64,000 nucleotides of DNA. Source: Adiantum capillus-veneris. Its lineage: Eukaryota; Streptophyta; Polypodiopsida; Polypodiales; Pteridaceae. Below the pieces are notes generated by a model. The model was not told the origin of the DNA, did no database searches, and saw only the letters and a program-made list of their open reading frames with translations. Location: the NCBI GenBank assembly GCA_014529385.2, contig CM043968.1, positions 9,362,648 to 9,426,647 of the forward strand, written 5' to 3'. The translations under genes and the position numbers were made by a program. Of the stretch, positions 11,864 to 22,439 are shown one piece after another. Within the stretch, counting starts at the first letter, position 1. Every line of letters starts with the position of its first letter.

Positions 11864-11955
11864 CCACCGTGCACATGTTGAAACTTCATGGAGCGGGTGA
11901 CAAAGCAAAAACCATATCTTGCATGTAAACATTTGTATTTTATTTATCTTCGTGT
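11864..11955 (+). other. SWIM-type zinc-finger remnant
   Basis: The text CNQPPCTC, then a TGA codon, then MERVTKQKPYLACKHLYFIY gives the CxC and CxH pairs of a SWIM finger at the usual C-terminal place. The stop lies between the two metal-binding pairs. Confidence 0.5.
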
Positions 11956-12413
11956 GCTAGGGTTAAGCCAAAATGAGAACATGTTTATCCATCAACCAAT
12001 TTTGGCAGATGCTGATATATTTAGGGCACTGAGCCAAGGAAAGAACTATCTAGGCATGGATGGCTATCATTTTTTGTTTCCAATTTTTTGTACGTCAGCT
12101 CACAAAATGGACAGTACTACTAAGTTCTAATTTTATCTTATGATGGCCACATTTCGGTGCATTGTTTTGTAGTTTTTTTCAAACAATTTTCAAATTTGGA
12201 AGGTGGTTGTTTATGTGTCACATTGTGAATAAAGCAATAATTTAATATTCCCACAGCTGCTAAAAATTGGTATTGCTTGTATTATTTTTGTGAAACCGTT
12301 CACTAGCTACAAACACTGACAAATAAGAGAAACAACATTACCTATATCTGCAACAATAGCCTTATCCTTATTGCTTTTAGGTTTTTCTGTGTCATCCTTC
12401 GTGGAAGTAATCT

Positions 12414-12761
12414 ATGGTAAGGAATAGTAGCACAATTCTCTTTCTTTTCACGATGACCGACAATCTTGAGAATAGAATCAAGTCTGCATCGGATGCCATG
12501 GAATCCATTCCCAATGGAGAGGCATTGTATGGAGCCAAATGGTTTAAAGGGGCTTTGAAGGCAACAATCAATGTGTATCGCCTTTATCATTGCCACACAG
12601 ACCTCAATATGCCATCCTTGCTCAGTTTGAATGAGAAGGGACAATTCGCTTTCTCTTGCCGGAAGAAGATTGGGCTCATCACAGAGGAGGATGATGAGAA
12701 AATGACACAGCAGCTAGGGAACGTGGTTAATCTTCTTTTGCCACTTGAGGGTAGCTCTTGA
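12414..12761 (+). CDS. Hypothetical 115-residue ORF
   Basis: I do not recognise this protein. It reads as normal amino-acid mixture (MTDNLENRIKSASDAMESIP..., ending in NVVNLLLPLEGSS), not low complexity. It lies 0.3 kb after the SWIM transposase remnant on the same strand. It might be an exon of a neighbouring gene or an accessory ORF of the same transposon. There is no membrane segment or signal peptide after the first ~14 hydrophobic residues, which may be leader rather than protein. The start is uncertain: a second Met at residue 14 is equally plausible. Confidence 0.3.
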   Translation: MVRNSSTILFLFTMTDNLENRIKSASDAMESIPNGEALYGAKWFKGALKATINVYRLYHCHTDLNMPSLLSLNEKGQFAFSCRKKIGLITEEDDEKMTQQLGNVVNLLLPLEGSS

Positions 12762-13179
12762 TTCTTGAAACACTTACACTTGTGTAGATTCCATGATGTT
12801 TAGCAAACACAAGATGCGGAACCCAAAACCACTATTGCGACTCCCGGGCCTTCCAAAAGATGAACGCTTCTTGCCTATGTCATTCAAGTGCAATAAAATA
12901 TAACCTTTCTATGCTTAATGGATGTTCTTCTTTCAAGTACCTATCTCTGTTGTTTTTGAAACAATTTGAAAGGTGGCATATCTTTGTCTATGTCTCAACC
13001 TCCCTGTTACCTCATTGCCTATCTCTACCCCCCCCCCCCCCCCCCCCCCTCTCTCTCTGTGTGTGAGAGATAGAGAGAAGAAAAAGAAGGAGTTGAGACT
13101 AGCAAAATTGCACGAGAGAGATAGAGAAGGAGGAAGAGAGAATCTTTTTATGAATTTTCTCGCCTGATTCCTAAAAACG
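12762..13179. repeat. Poly-C/(TC)n/(TG)n tract in anonymous DNA
   Basis: A run of about 22 C (13028-13049) passes directly into TCTCTCTCTGTGTGTG and a GAGAGATAGAGAG stretch. Otherwise nothing recognised. Confidence 0.7.
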
Positions 13180-16100
13180 CTCACCAAAAATTGCTCGCCT
13201 AGAAATATCCCTCTCTGTGGGAATGGCAAAGCCCCAAGGACATGGAAAACTCTACGAGTTTCCATAATGAAGAAATTCCTTGCAAGTGATGCCAAGGACA
13301 AAGGGCTTACTAAATGGAGAAACTTGAAGATACTCTCCCACAAGTCTATCCATAATATATAGACAAGTTTTGTGATTTACATCTCAAAGCTACAATCTTT
13401 CAATAGATAGGCTTCATCGAGCAAAAGAAACAATTTTGTGTGGGATTACCTGAAGAAATGAACGAATATGTCAACTCCCAACAATCTGGTTCTTTCACAA
13501 TCACCAAAGTCATGCACCACAATGTGGCTGCATCTTGTATCAATTTCCAAATGCCAAGTGCATGGAAGACAAAGATTGAAATGATGCAAAGGGGAAGAAC
13601 AATGCTCAAAGTTCTTCCTAAGGCAATTCCAACAACAACAACAACAAGAAGAAGGAGAAAGGAGTTTACAAAGGGAAAAAAAAACTCTCTTCTAAAGAGG
13701 TAGAGGCTTTTTGTAAAGATCACAAATGCTTTAAGTATGGGGATCAAGGACATGGCTATCGTTCTTGCCCCAGAAGAAATGACTGCAATGAGACTCCTAG
13801 AGCTTCCATTATTGAAGCTCCCAAAGAGGATGATCATTGCAAAGGATCATCCCTTTCATATGCTTGGGGTAAAGTGAAGGAGCATGATGCCTTCATCCTA
13901 TTTGATCCTGGCTCTACTCACAACTTCATATCAAACGGAGTTGGCCAGAAAGCTAAGCATACAAGCTTTCGAGATGGGAGATACTGTAAATGATGATAGG
14001 GCTTTCAAGGGACAACAAGACTCTGTTACAACCTTGATTGGGAAGTTGTGGTTTCATGTCCAAAGCTACGTCGACAAAGAAGACTTTTTCATCTCTCCTC
14101 TCCAACACGAGAATGCTATTCTAGGGGCACCATGGTTCAATCGCATGGCTGCCAACAGGAAGTTCCCTGAAAGAAGAATATACTTCAGCTACAAGTAAAA
14201 GAGTATGTATATAGATTCTAATGAGTCCGGTCGTACTATACCACTTGTAAATTCACCTGCTTTTGATAAGTCAATGAAAATCTTGGTTTTCTCGTACATG
14301 ATTTTTGTCAAAGAGTTTCTAAATGATGCTAATGTTTTAACAAAACAAAGTGGTAGGAATCAAGAAGAATTAGACTTGTCTAGTTTTCTAAATAGATTCC
14401 AAGATGTATTTATTGATGACATCCCTACGGAGGTACCTCCAAAATGAGAGGATGATGAACATATGATAGAGCTACTACTCGGGAGCTCACCGCCTAATAA
14501 ACCTCCTTATATAGTTTCTCAAGCTCAACAGGAGGAGATTATGAGGCAAGTTTTGTTTCAAGATGGGCATGCCATATCATATGAGAGTTGAAGACTTAAT
14601 TCGGACGAGCGAGTATTGGGAATCTACGAGAAGAAGATACTAGCTGTCTTACATGCCCTAGACACTTGGAAGCACTATCTTTTGGGGACTCCATTCATCT
14701 TACAAACGGACCACCAAAATGTCAAATACTTTAGGACGCAATCCAAGTTCTCTGCCAAACAAATGAGGTGGAAAAATTTTCTTTCGCAATTCAATTTTCA
14801 TATTGCTCACATTGCTGGCAAGCACAATCAAGTAGTTGATGCACTATCGCGACAGCCAAGAGCCAATGCGGTGTCCATAGCAACTCACAATGATCTATCT
14901 TCTATGATAGATGAGTATGCTATTGACACCAATTTTAAAGATGTAATTTCAGCACTTTCCTTAGGGAAGAAAGAGGAACCATTCACCTTGCATGATGGTT
15001 ATCTTCTCTATGGAAATAGGCTACGTGTTACTCACTCACTCCATGAGAAAGTGATGTATGAATCCCATGCTCATCCCTATGTGGGGCATCGAGGGATTCA
15101 ACCTACCCTTCATGGTGTAGAGATGTATTTCTATTGCCTTACCATGAAGGCGGACATAGAAGATCATGTGTCCAAATGTGTGGTATGCCAAAAGGAAAAG
15201 TATGATAGGGGGAAGAAACCTGAATTGCTCTAGACTTTGCCAATTCCTAATTCACCATGGGAGAGCATATCCATGGAATTTATCTTTGGATTACCCAAGT
15301 CCATCCATGGGAATATAGGAATATGGACAATAGTAGACATGTTTAGTAAACAAGCACATTTTATACCTATCAAAAAGACTATTAAGGCACACCAAATGGC
15401 AACCCTCTTCATATCCCAAATTTTTAAACACCATGGCTTTCCAATATCAATAGACAAATAGAGATCCTTGAATGACCAGTAATTTTCTGAAGGGTCTCTT
15501 TGAGAATCTAGGTACTAGGCTTAATTTATCTTTGGCCTATCACCCACAAACGGATGGACAAAGTGAAATAGCCAACCTTACAATTCTAGATCTACTTAAG
15601 ACCTATGTTACCAAAGTAGATCAACGTTCACAATGGAAAAAGTATCTACCTCTTTTAGAGTATGCGTACAACAAGAATGTCCATACTACTACGAGGAAGG
15701 CACCTTTTGAAATCATTGAAGGAAGACCAAAAAGTCCCTTGCTACTTAAGGTACATGGGAAGATCTTCGCTGCCCATGAGTATAGCCAAGAACTACAAGA
15801 ATCTTTCCAAAAGATTAAGGAGGCTATATCCATCTTGCAACAAAGGCAAAAGGCTATTTCTAACAAGCATAGAAGGGCCTTAGTTTTCAAGAAAAATGAT
15901 TGGGTACTACTCAAACTTCCTAAGGCTTGATTGAGGCAGACTACAGGCAAAAATCCTATGGGCCACCAAAAGTATTATGCTAAACTAGCAAAAATATACT
16001 ATGGTCCTTTTCAAATCCTAAAACCAATCAATGAGATGGCCTATCAACTCAAGTTTCCCGACCATTGGCTCATTGACAATGATTTTCATGTAAGCCTACT

Positions 16101-16353
16101 TAAGCCTTACAAAAGAGAGCCACCACAAGAACCAATCATTGAGGACCTGCCCGAGATCAAAGATCAAGAAGAGGTGCTTCAACTCAAATCGATTCTTCGA
16201 CATGAAGACAAGGTACTAAGTCATGGTAAGATTATCCAACAATATCTTATTAAGTTTAAAAACTATCCATTTGAAGATGCTAGATGGATGCAAGGAGCAC
16301 AACTTAAGGATAGTACGAACCTTGTCAATGCTTACAATGCTACATTAGAGTAA
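13180..16353 (+). pseudogene. gag-pol pseudogene without RT
   Basis: Gag core from ~13212 (AKPQGHGKLYEFP-like, frames shifted). Zinc knuckle near 13728-13770, where the second Cys is Tyr (CFKYGDQGHGYRSC), which should abolish zinc binding. Protease with Asp-Pro-Gly-Ser near 13905, ended by TAA near 14196. Next comes an RT-proximal spacer ending MRQV, the deletion, then RNase H from ~14551. The integrase H/C domain is near 15080-15195, the core from 15265 with DGQSEIAN near 15560, and the tail with FKNYPFEDARWM to 16353. Stops at ~14445, 14588, 15231, 15459 and 15928. It could only be mobilised by proteins supplied in trans. Confidence 0.88.
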
Positions 16354-16708
16354 GCAAATGTAAATACTTTTTAAATGAAACTATTTTTATCTTATAAAAC
16401 TAGTTCTCTTTTTATTGTGCACAAAGTTAAATAGTATGCATGCTTAAACTCATGTTTGTAATGACGACATCTCCCAAACACCAAGTACAATTTGTCACTC
16501 TACTTTGGATATATGATATGGACTCAAGAGCATACGTGCTTGTGGCAGCTAAGTCTTCCAAGCACCAAATGGATTAGTCATCCATTCTAGAATGATATAG
16601 AAGGGTAAAAAGGGATCCTCTACCTACTAAGAAACTCCAACTAATGATTAAAACTTTATCTTCTCTACCTCATAGTCAAGGATGACTATGATTTCAAGAG
16701 AGAGGTAA
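16354..16708 (+). other. 3' untranslated region and polypurine tract of A2
   Basis: Non-coding DNA collinear with 62792-63151 of A1. It ends in the purine run AAGAGAGAGGTAA (16696-16708) immediately before the LTR TG, the expected plus-strand primer for reverse transcription. Confidence 0.75.
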
Positions 16709-17127
16709 TGTCGTAAAATATAATATGTAACTAACCCAAATGATTTTCTCATATTGAATTGATCATTTAATGTGGGAGAATAAATGGGAACAAGAGTTAG
16801 AATATAGACATGTGCTTATGGATCTATCTCAGCATGAGACCAAAGTCAATGGGTCCAAATGGGAGATGGTTTTTCAAAGAGCAATGTGCTAATCGAGCTT
16901 GAAAGACCTTAGGGTTAGCTTTTTAAAGACCTCCAAAGGTTAGTGTTAAAAGTCCTTAGACCTAGGACCTTAGGTTAAGCTAGGTTCATGTTTTAGGTGT
17001 TAATATTTAAGTGCTTTTCATGCTTGATAGCTTAACTCCTTGGCCAAGCTAGCCTTGTGCTTGAGGTGTACAAGTCCAAGTCAAATTTGAGCCCTACAAA
17101 GAGGGGGAGAGCCTACAAGCTAGGGAT

Positions 17128-17297
<170 letters not shown>

Positions 17298-17758
17298 ATG
17301 CTCATACTAAGCCTATGCATGTTGAATAAGGTGCTTGAGAAGCTTCCCCATGTTGACTAAGGTCTTGAGGAGCTTAAGTAAAAAAGGATCCCTACAAAGG
17401 AGGGGGCGAGCCCCAAAGATAGGGACATGCTTGACTTGACCTTCCACTCACCAAAGGGAACCCCTTCCTTAAGGGGCACAAGGACACACGTCAGGTTCTC
17501 CCTATGCTTAGCCACATGGTGTGCTTGAATAAAGAGGGTTCCAATGAGAATTTAGATTAATTAGTTAATTATCTAGATATTAGCAAGCCCTCTCTCTCAA
17601 AGGGGTAAGGAGGACACTTGTCCAAAGCCTATCCATTTTGCTTGAAATGTACAAGGCATGTGATTGGACAAGCTTTAAGGGGTTCAATCAAATATCATGA
17701 TGAGACAGGAAGAGGGGTCGACCATGAGAAGCTAGGGCCTTGCTTGAGGGGTATAATC

Positions 17759-17761
<3 letters not shown>

Positions 17762-17847
<86 letters not shown>
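17762..17847. repeat. (CA)n microsatellite
   Basis: About 43 CA units inside the A2 LTR. A1 has only a short CACCCACACACACTCACA at the matching place (56906-56923). Confidence 0.95.
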
Positions 17848-17853
<6 letters not shown>

Positions 17854-18833
17854 TGATCTCATTCTCACTTTGTGAAAGTGCAAGAACTCCATCTCCTTCT
17901 CCAAGCTTGAGAACTTGAGAGCCTACACCAACACTCTTGGCTATGGAATGCAAATCCAACCAAGAGCCATGCTTCAATGCTTATGCTAGCCATATTCTTC
18001 ATCTCCATTACTATGCTACTATGCTATGCTAGGCTCTATGAGTAATGGTATGAGAGGACACTATTTCTTTCTTGTAAGAATACGTCTCTTCCTCTTACCT
18101 ACTCTCATTCTCTACTAGCTCTCCCCACCTTTAAAGGTTTTTGAGGTCTTGGGATTGAGACCAGGGACAAGTTAATGCTTTCATTTAGCTCAGTTACGGG
18201 CATAATTGTTGTGCATGAAGCTCTCTATCTACATTGCACCATCAAGATTTCAAGGAATACAAAGTCTTTCTTTATGGGAGAAACTATAATACAAAAGCCT
18301 TTTGGAGGGGGGACCGGCTCCACATAAATCTGGCCCTCAAGTGTTGTCAAGTTCTCTAATTCTCTCTCTTGCAAAGTATTGTTCATGCCAAGTTAATTAA
18401 ATAATGGTTATGTTTCTACCTCTAGTCAAGTTCACCCTCTATTTTCTCAAAGTATTCTCATAAAAATTCTTGCTACAGTTTCCTTAATTTCACTATTCTC
18501 AATGTTCATAGTCCTTTTCCATTACAAAAATCATGTTGTGTGTACTCTATTGAGCCACAATCATCTGTTTGGTCCTCTATTGTCTACCTGGGGTACTGCA
18601 TTACAAATCATTGACTTGTCCTACAATGAGCTTACCAAAAACATCCCCACCAATATTCACCTCCTTGGTTTTGAGGGCTAGCCATAATGGGTAGATGGCC
18701 TTTTGATAACTAGTTTTTCTTTTTAGATGTTTCCATTTTAGTGACTTTTTAGGGAATAGAGTATGTCTACATCCCATGATATATATACACCACAAGTAGA
18801 GTATTTGTGGAAAATCAAAACTCATTACAACAA

Positions 18834-18837
<4 letters not shown>

Positions 18838-18886
<49 letters not shown>
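18838..18886. repeat. (CT)n microsatellite
   Basis: About 24 CT units in otherwise anonymous DNA downstream of A2. Confidence 0.95.
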
Positions 18887-18887
<1 letters not shown>

Positions 18888-19338
18888 GGAGAGGCCTCTA
18901 GTCTCTATGATATCTCAAATGATTTGGGCTAAGGTCTCAATGCCTCAATTATTTGAGATGATCTAGCTACCCCTCTCGTGGTGAGGCCCTTACTAGACAG
19001 TATCCTTCATGCATAGTTTATGAGACCTCCCCAGAGACAAATATGCTTGGCTAGCCCTTAAGTCATCTCGATAGCTAGTGCTACAGGAGGACACAACATG
19101 ATGGTATGGGAAGATCACATCATGGTTTCGGTCACATGGCTTCAGCGTGGATAGACTACCTCCATTTTAGTATTCCTTGGATGCACCCTCCCTATCCGTC
19201 ACATGGACAAAGATCACTAATACATCATGATTTCATTTAGCTAGATACCAAGAGAACATGTATACAACTGATACATGAGTTCAACATGATAATAGATTTC
19301 TATAGAGAGCATCTTCTCCAACAAACAAAGGATGGTTA

Positions 19339-19605
19339 TGTGATTAGATCAGCTTATATGGACACTCATTTATCCTATGGAATACTATGTGGTATTGGTT
19401 GACCGCACATCATCACATCAGCTAGATATTGAGATTGGAAAATTTAGGAGAGTACTAGCAGAGGCCAGGATATGCATTGTGATTAGATCAGCTTATATGG
19501 ACACTCATTTATCCTATGGAATACTATGTGGTATTGGTTGACCGCACATCATCACATCAGCTAGATATTGAGATTGGAAAATCTAGGAGAGTACTAGCAG
19601 AGGCC
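19339..19605. repeat. Tandem duplication, 128 bp units with 11 bp spacer
   Basis: 19339-19466 and 19478-19605 both run from TGTGATTAGATCAGC to GCAGAGGCC and differ at about one base (T/C in AATTTAGG against AATCTAGG). Near-identity points to a recent event. Confidence 0.95.
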
Positions 19606-19903
19606 TGTGTCATATAGAGACATAGACAGACTTATATCACATGTTTCATTGTCCGGTATTATATGAGATACGAGGCCGCTTTCATTGTCTATCCAAACGA
19701 GGACTTTGGACCATTGGCTAGAGTCATGAGATATCAAGATCATAGATGCCTTGAGTTTTTTTTGTTAGAGCTACGCAGACATAGGGAGAGTCTCTTGAGG
19801 AGATCAGGCAGTGGAAGACATTCATAGAGGGATATCACTGACTTCTTTAGAGTAGGGACTCAACATCTAAATCAGCGTGCTTCACAACAGACTTCAAAGC
19901 CCC

Positions 19904-20170
19904 CTTATACCAGAGGCATATTAATTGATAGAGCCATTGAGTTTGGGAGAGCTAGACGCCCACATCTAGGAGGGCAACCACAATATTGACGGAGGCTCCA
20001 TTAGAGGATCTGGACTATTCTAGCACGACATGGGAGACTCCCACTTATACCAGAGGTATAGAGCCATTGAGCCTGGTAGAGCTAGATGCCCACGTCTATG
20101 AGGGCGACCATGACATCAATGGAGGCTCCATTAGAGGATCTAGACTATTCTAGCACGACATGGGAGATGC
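19904..20170. repeat. Diverged tandem duplication, ~130-140 bp units
   Basis: Both units run from CTTATACCAGAGG to CTATTCTAGCACGACATGGG. The second starts at 20044. They differ at about ten bases and by one short deletion, so this is older than the duplication at 19339. Confidence 0.9.
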
Positions 20171-20409
20171 CCAACATGACTATTTACAGAGGCAAACATT
20201 GACAAATCTCTTCAATGACTGATGCAATACTTTCTCGCAACACTTGATGTCGGGCATCCTTGGGCATTGATGATGATGACGAGGATTTTAGACTTTCACT
20301 TTACTTCATTTTTATTTTTGTACCCAGACATTGGATTATATCCACCAAGATTGTATCTGTTTGGTCTCATAGGTCATTTTGGCCTTATAAAGACATTTAA
20401 TATAACATT

Positions 20410-20416
20410 TCATTTC

Positions 20417-20488
<72 letters not shown>

Positions 20489-21400
20489 GGCAGCTCACCA
20501 TCAAGGACTTGTGTTGTCTTCACTAGAGCACCGCATTTGGCATACATATCCATTAAATCATTGCCAAGCACTTGAATGCTTGAACAAGCTTTTAAAACGC
20601 AACACATAGGTGACTACATTAAGATGCTTTGAATTGTGATGCATCTGCACATAGCAATTCAAAGCATCTTGATCTTTGCCATGCTGGGCATACCTTGCAA
20701 TCAGTGGAGACCAAGGGACAACATCACAATTGGATAGCTCCTTGAACAATTGTTGAGCTTTTATTAGAGAACCACATCTTGTATACATATCAACTCATTT
20801 TGTTATTGTCATATGTTCATTTCTTTTATTACATCAATATGGATTGATAACTGTAAATTGAGCTAAGCCTTTTTCCATTCAACTATTATGTTGCCAAGTG
20901 TAGTGATTTTTTCCCAATAATCCTCATTCGGAAATCCATTCATGGACTTGTTCCCCCAATTCGATGTCTTCTACATTGCCACATGCTTTTACTTAGCTAA
21001 TAAAAGTCGCACTGTTCAAGGACAAATACATCCACTCTAAACACATCAAAGCATTGATCCTCGGCATTTTGGGCACCTCCTGCTAGAAGTGCATTCCAAA
21101 AGATTGCATTTTGTCATCAAAAGCTTTATGTGTTTTGGCAAGGGCATGGTAATTGGCATACATATCAACTAACAAAAGCTCTTAACACTACATCGCTGCC
21201 AAGTAGCCTATGCCTTTGAGACACCTCCACATGATTGGTGTAAAATTGTTTATGGCAGACACCATATAAGAATAAAAAAGTAAAACCTTACATCACACGA
21301 CCTCTTCCCTATTTTGTACACCAAATGTGGAAATGCTACTTCTAGAGAGTTGAATATTTGTTTTTGCTTTTGCTCTCCCTTGACTGCTAGGGCATATTAG
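20410..21400 (-). pseudogene. Decayed PLS-class pentatricopeptide repeat (PPR) gene
   Basis: PPR proteins bind organelle RNA through 35-residue helical repeats. On the minus strand, 20788-20558 reads MYTRCGSLIKAQQLF, then a WSPLIARYAQHGKDQDAL repeat. Shifted frames give CVLKACSSIQ and DMYAKCGALVKT (20607-20500), and further upstream VDMYANYHALAKTHKAFD near 21170-21120. These are the L and S repeat phrases of plant PLS PPRs. Frames break repeatedly (stops near 20558, 20830 and 21100) and the 3' end runs into a (CT)n tract (20421-20486). No E or DYW end is visible. It is a dead fragment; the repeat style fits PPR genes of many land plants. Confidence 0.75.
20421..20486. repeat. (CT)n microsatellite
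   Basis: About 33 CT units at the 3' end of the PPR remnant. Confidence 0.95.
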
Positions 21401-22259
21401 ACCAACAACCTTTGTAAGCAACAACCCCTTTTCCCTCCATCTGTAACAATCTCTTGCCATACCATATGGCCATCTTCAAAACATGTTTCTCATGACATTC
21501 ATCTTTCAATAAACCACAACAAGAAAAGCCTCATGTCAAACTCCCAATGTCATAGCTAATAGATTCTCCTCAAAACATTTCCATGCATTCCCACCACTTT
21601 GTAACATGTATGCACATTTTACACCTTGTAGTTTACAAAAACATTTAATATTGAGCTTTGACCATAGACACAAGAATAAGGCTGAGCTAGGGCTTCTTTG
21701 CACAGTGTCCTCTTGGCCCTCTTACCTCCACTTTGTGCTAGCTCTCTCCTCCCTCTTTGTTCCGGACCTCCCTTTCTGTGTGACTTCAAACTCTCAAGTA
21801 ACTAGCATCCCCTCTTTTTGACAAAAATACTAAGCATGATATTCACTTGAAATGCTCGCAAGATCAAAATGATCTTGCAAGTATGTTGTTTGCTATTCTT
21901 CAGAATATGATGTTAAATCAAAACTAATTAGAAATGGTGCTTTTTTTAAAGTTACATTTCAAGCTAATAAGAGATGTGCATGAGCATACATTCCCACAAG
22001 CAAATCCATGCATGCATGTTACATTTGATTGTTTGGTGATTGAATGATTGCACGATCTAATGTAGAATTTTTTCATGCCACATTAATATTTGAAGATATC
22101 ATTAGTGTAATACAAGCGATAAAAAGCTAAAAAATAATGTTTCAATTCCAAAAGCTGGAAAACAAAAGCTTGCAAACATAAAATCCCCTATGAGGTGCAT
22201 GTTTAGGAGAATGAATAATCCTTAATAAAATGAGCAAGTTGCTAATCAACAAGACATTT
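21401..22259. other. No recognisable feature
   Basis: AT-rich DNA between the PPR remnant and element B. Open frames are short and unlike any family I know. The last 5 bp (CATTT) resemble the AATTT on the far side of element B. Confidence 0.5.
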
Positions 22260-22439
22260 TGTAACATTTAATGGTCGAGTAACTTGTGTGCAGAGGAAAA
22301 TAGCATGAACATAGTACGCATTTCATTAGAATAGCTTCCTAATGAGAATAACAAGAGTGCTTGGGTGGAGAGAGCAACAAAAATCATAACACCTAGTTAG
22401 ATAGCATGAATTAAGCGATTGACAACAGTTGAGGACCGG
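22260..22439 (-). repeat. Element B 3' LTR, terminal piece
   Basis: Collinear with 37610-37811 of B's 5' LTR, apart from a missing ~22 bp block (present near 37760-37781) and several substitutions. It ends in ACCGG, the target site copied when C inserted. Confidence 0.9.

Larger units (their letters stand above)
8672..12127 (+). pseudogene. Decayed Mutator-like (SWIM-type) transposase
   Basis: A chain of + strand protein-like blocks in changing frames: 8672-8977; 9048-9362/9253-9600; 9640-9718 joined across an intron to 9802-10165; 10156-10815; 10928-11155; 11471-12127. The middle has a FMVDEAQAN-like block near 10320, then GRERSWLFHWKQIL, WLSWWE and NLAESRHGNWLL, the kind of order seen in MULE-like transposases with an acidic catalytic site. 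The last part has C-x-C near 11870-11880 and CKHLYFIYLR near 11927-11950, fitting the CxC...CxH SWIM zinc finger common in MULE/FAR1-type proteins. The MULE assignment is inference from order plus SWIM. Stops near 9806, 10165, 10349 and 11879 and several frame changes make it non-functional. I found no terminal inverted repeats. Confidence 0.55.
18887..20220 (+). other. Anonymous DNA with weak coding-like stretches
   Basis: On the + strand, 19660-19830 reads as a plausible protein block (YEAAFIVYPNEDFGPLARV.., then LEFFLLELRRHRESLLRR), followed by broken frames. I do not recognise a family. It contains two separate tandem duplications (19339-19605 and 19904-20170). Confidence 0.35.
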
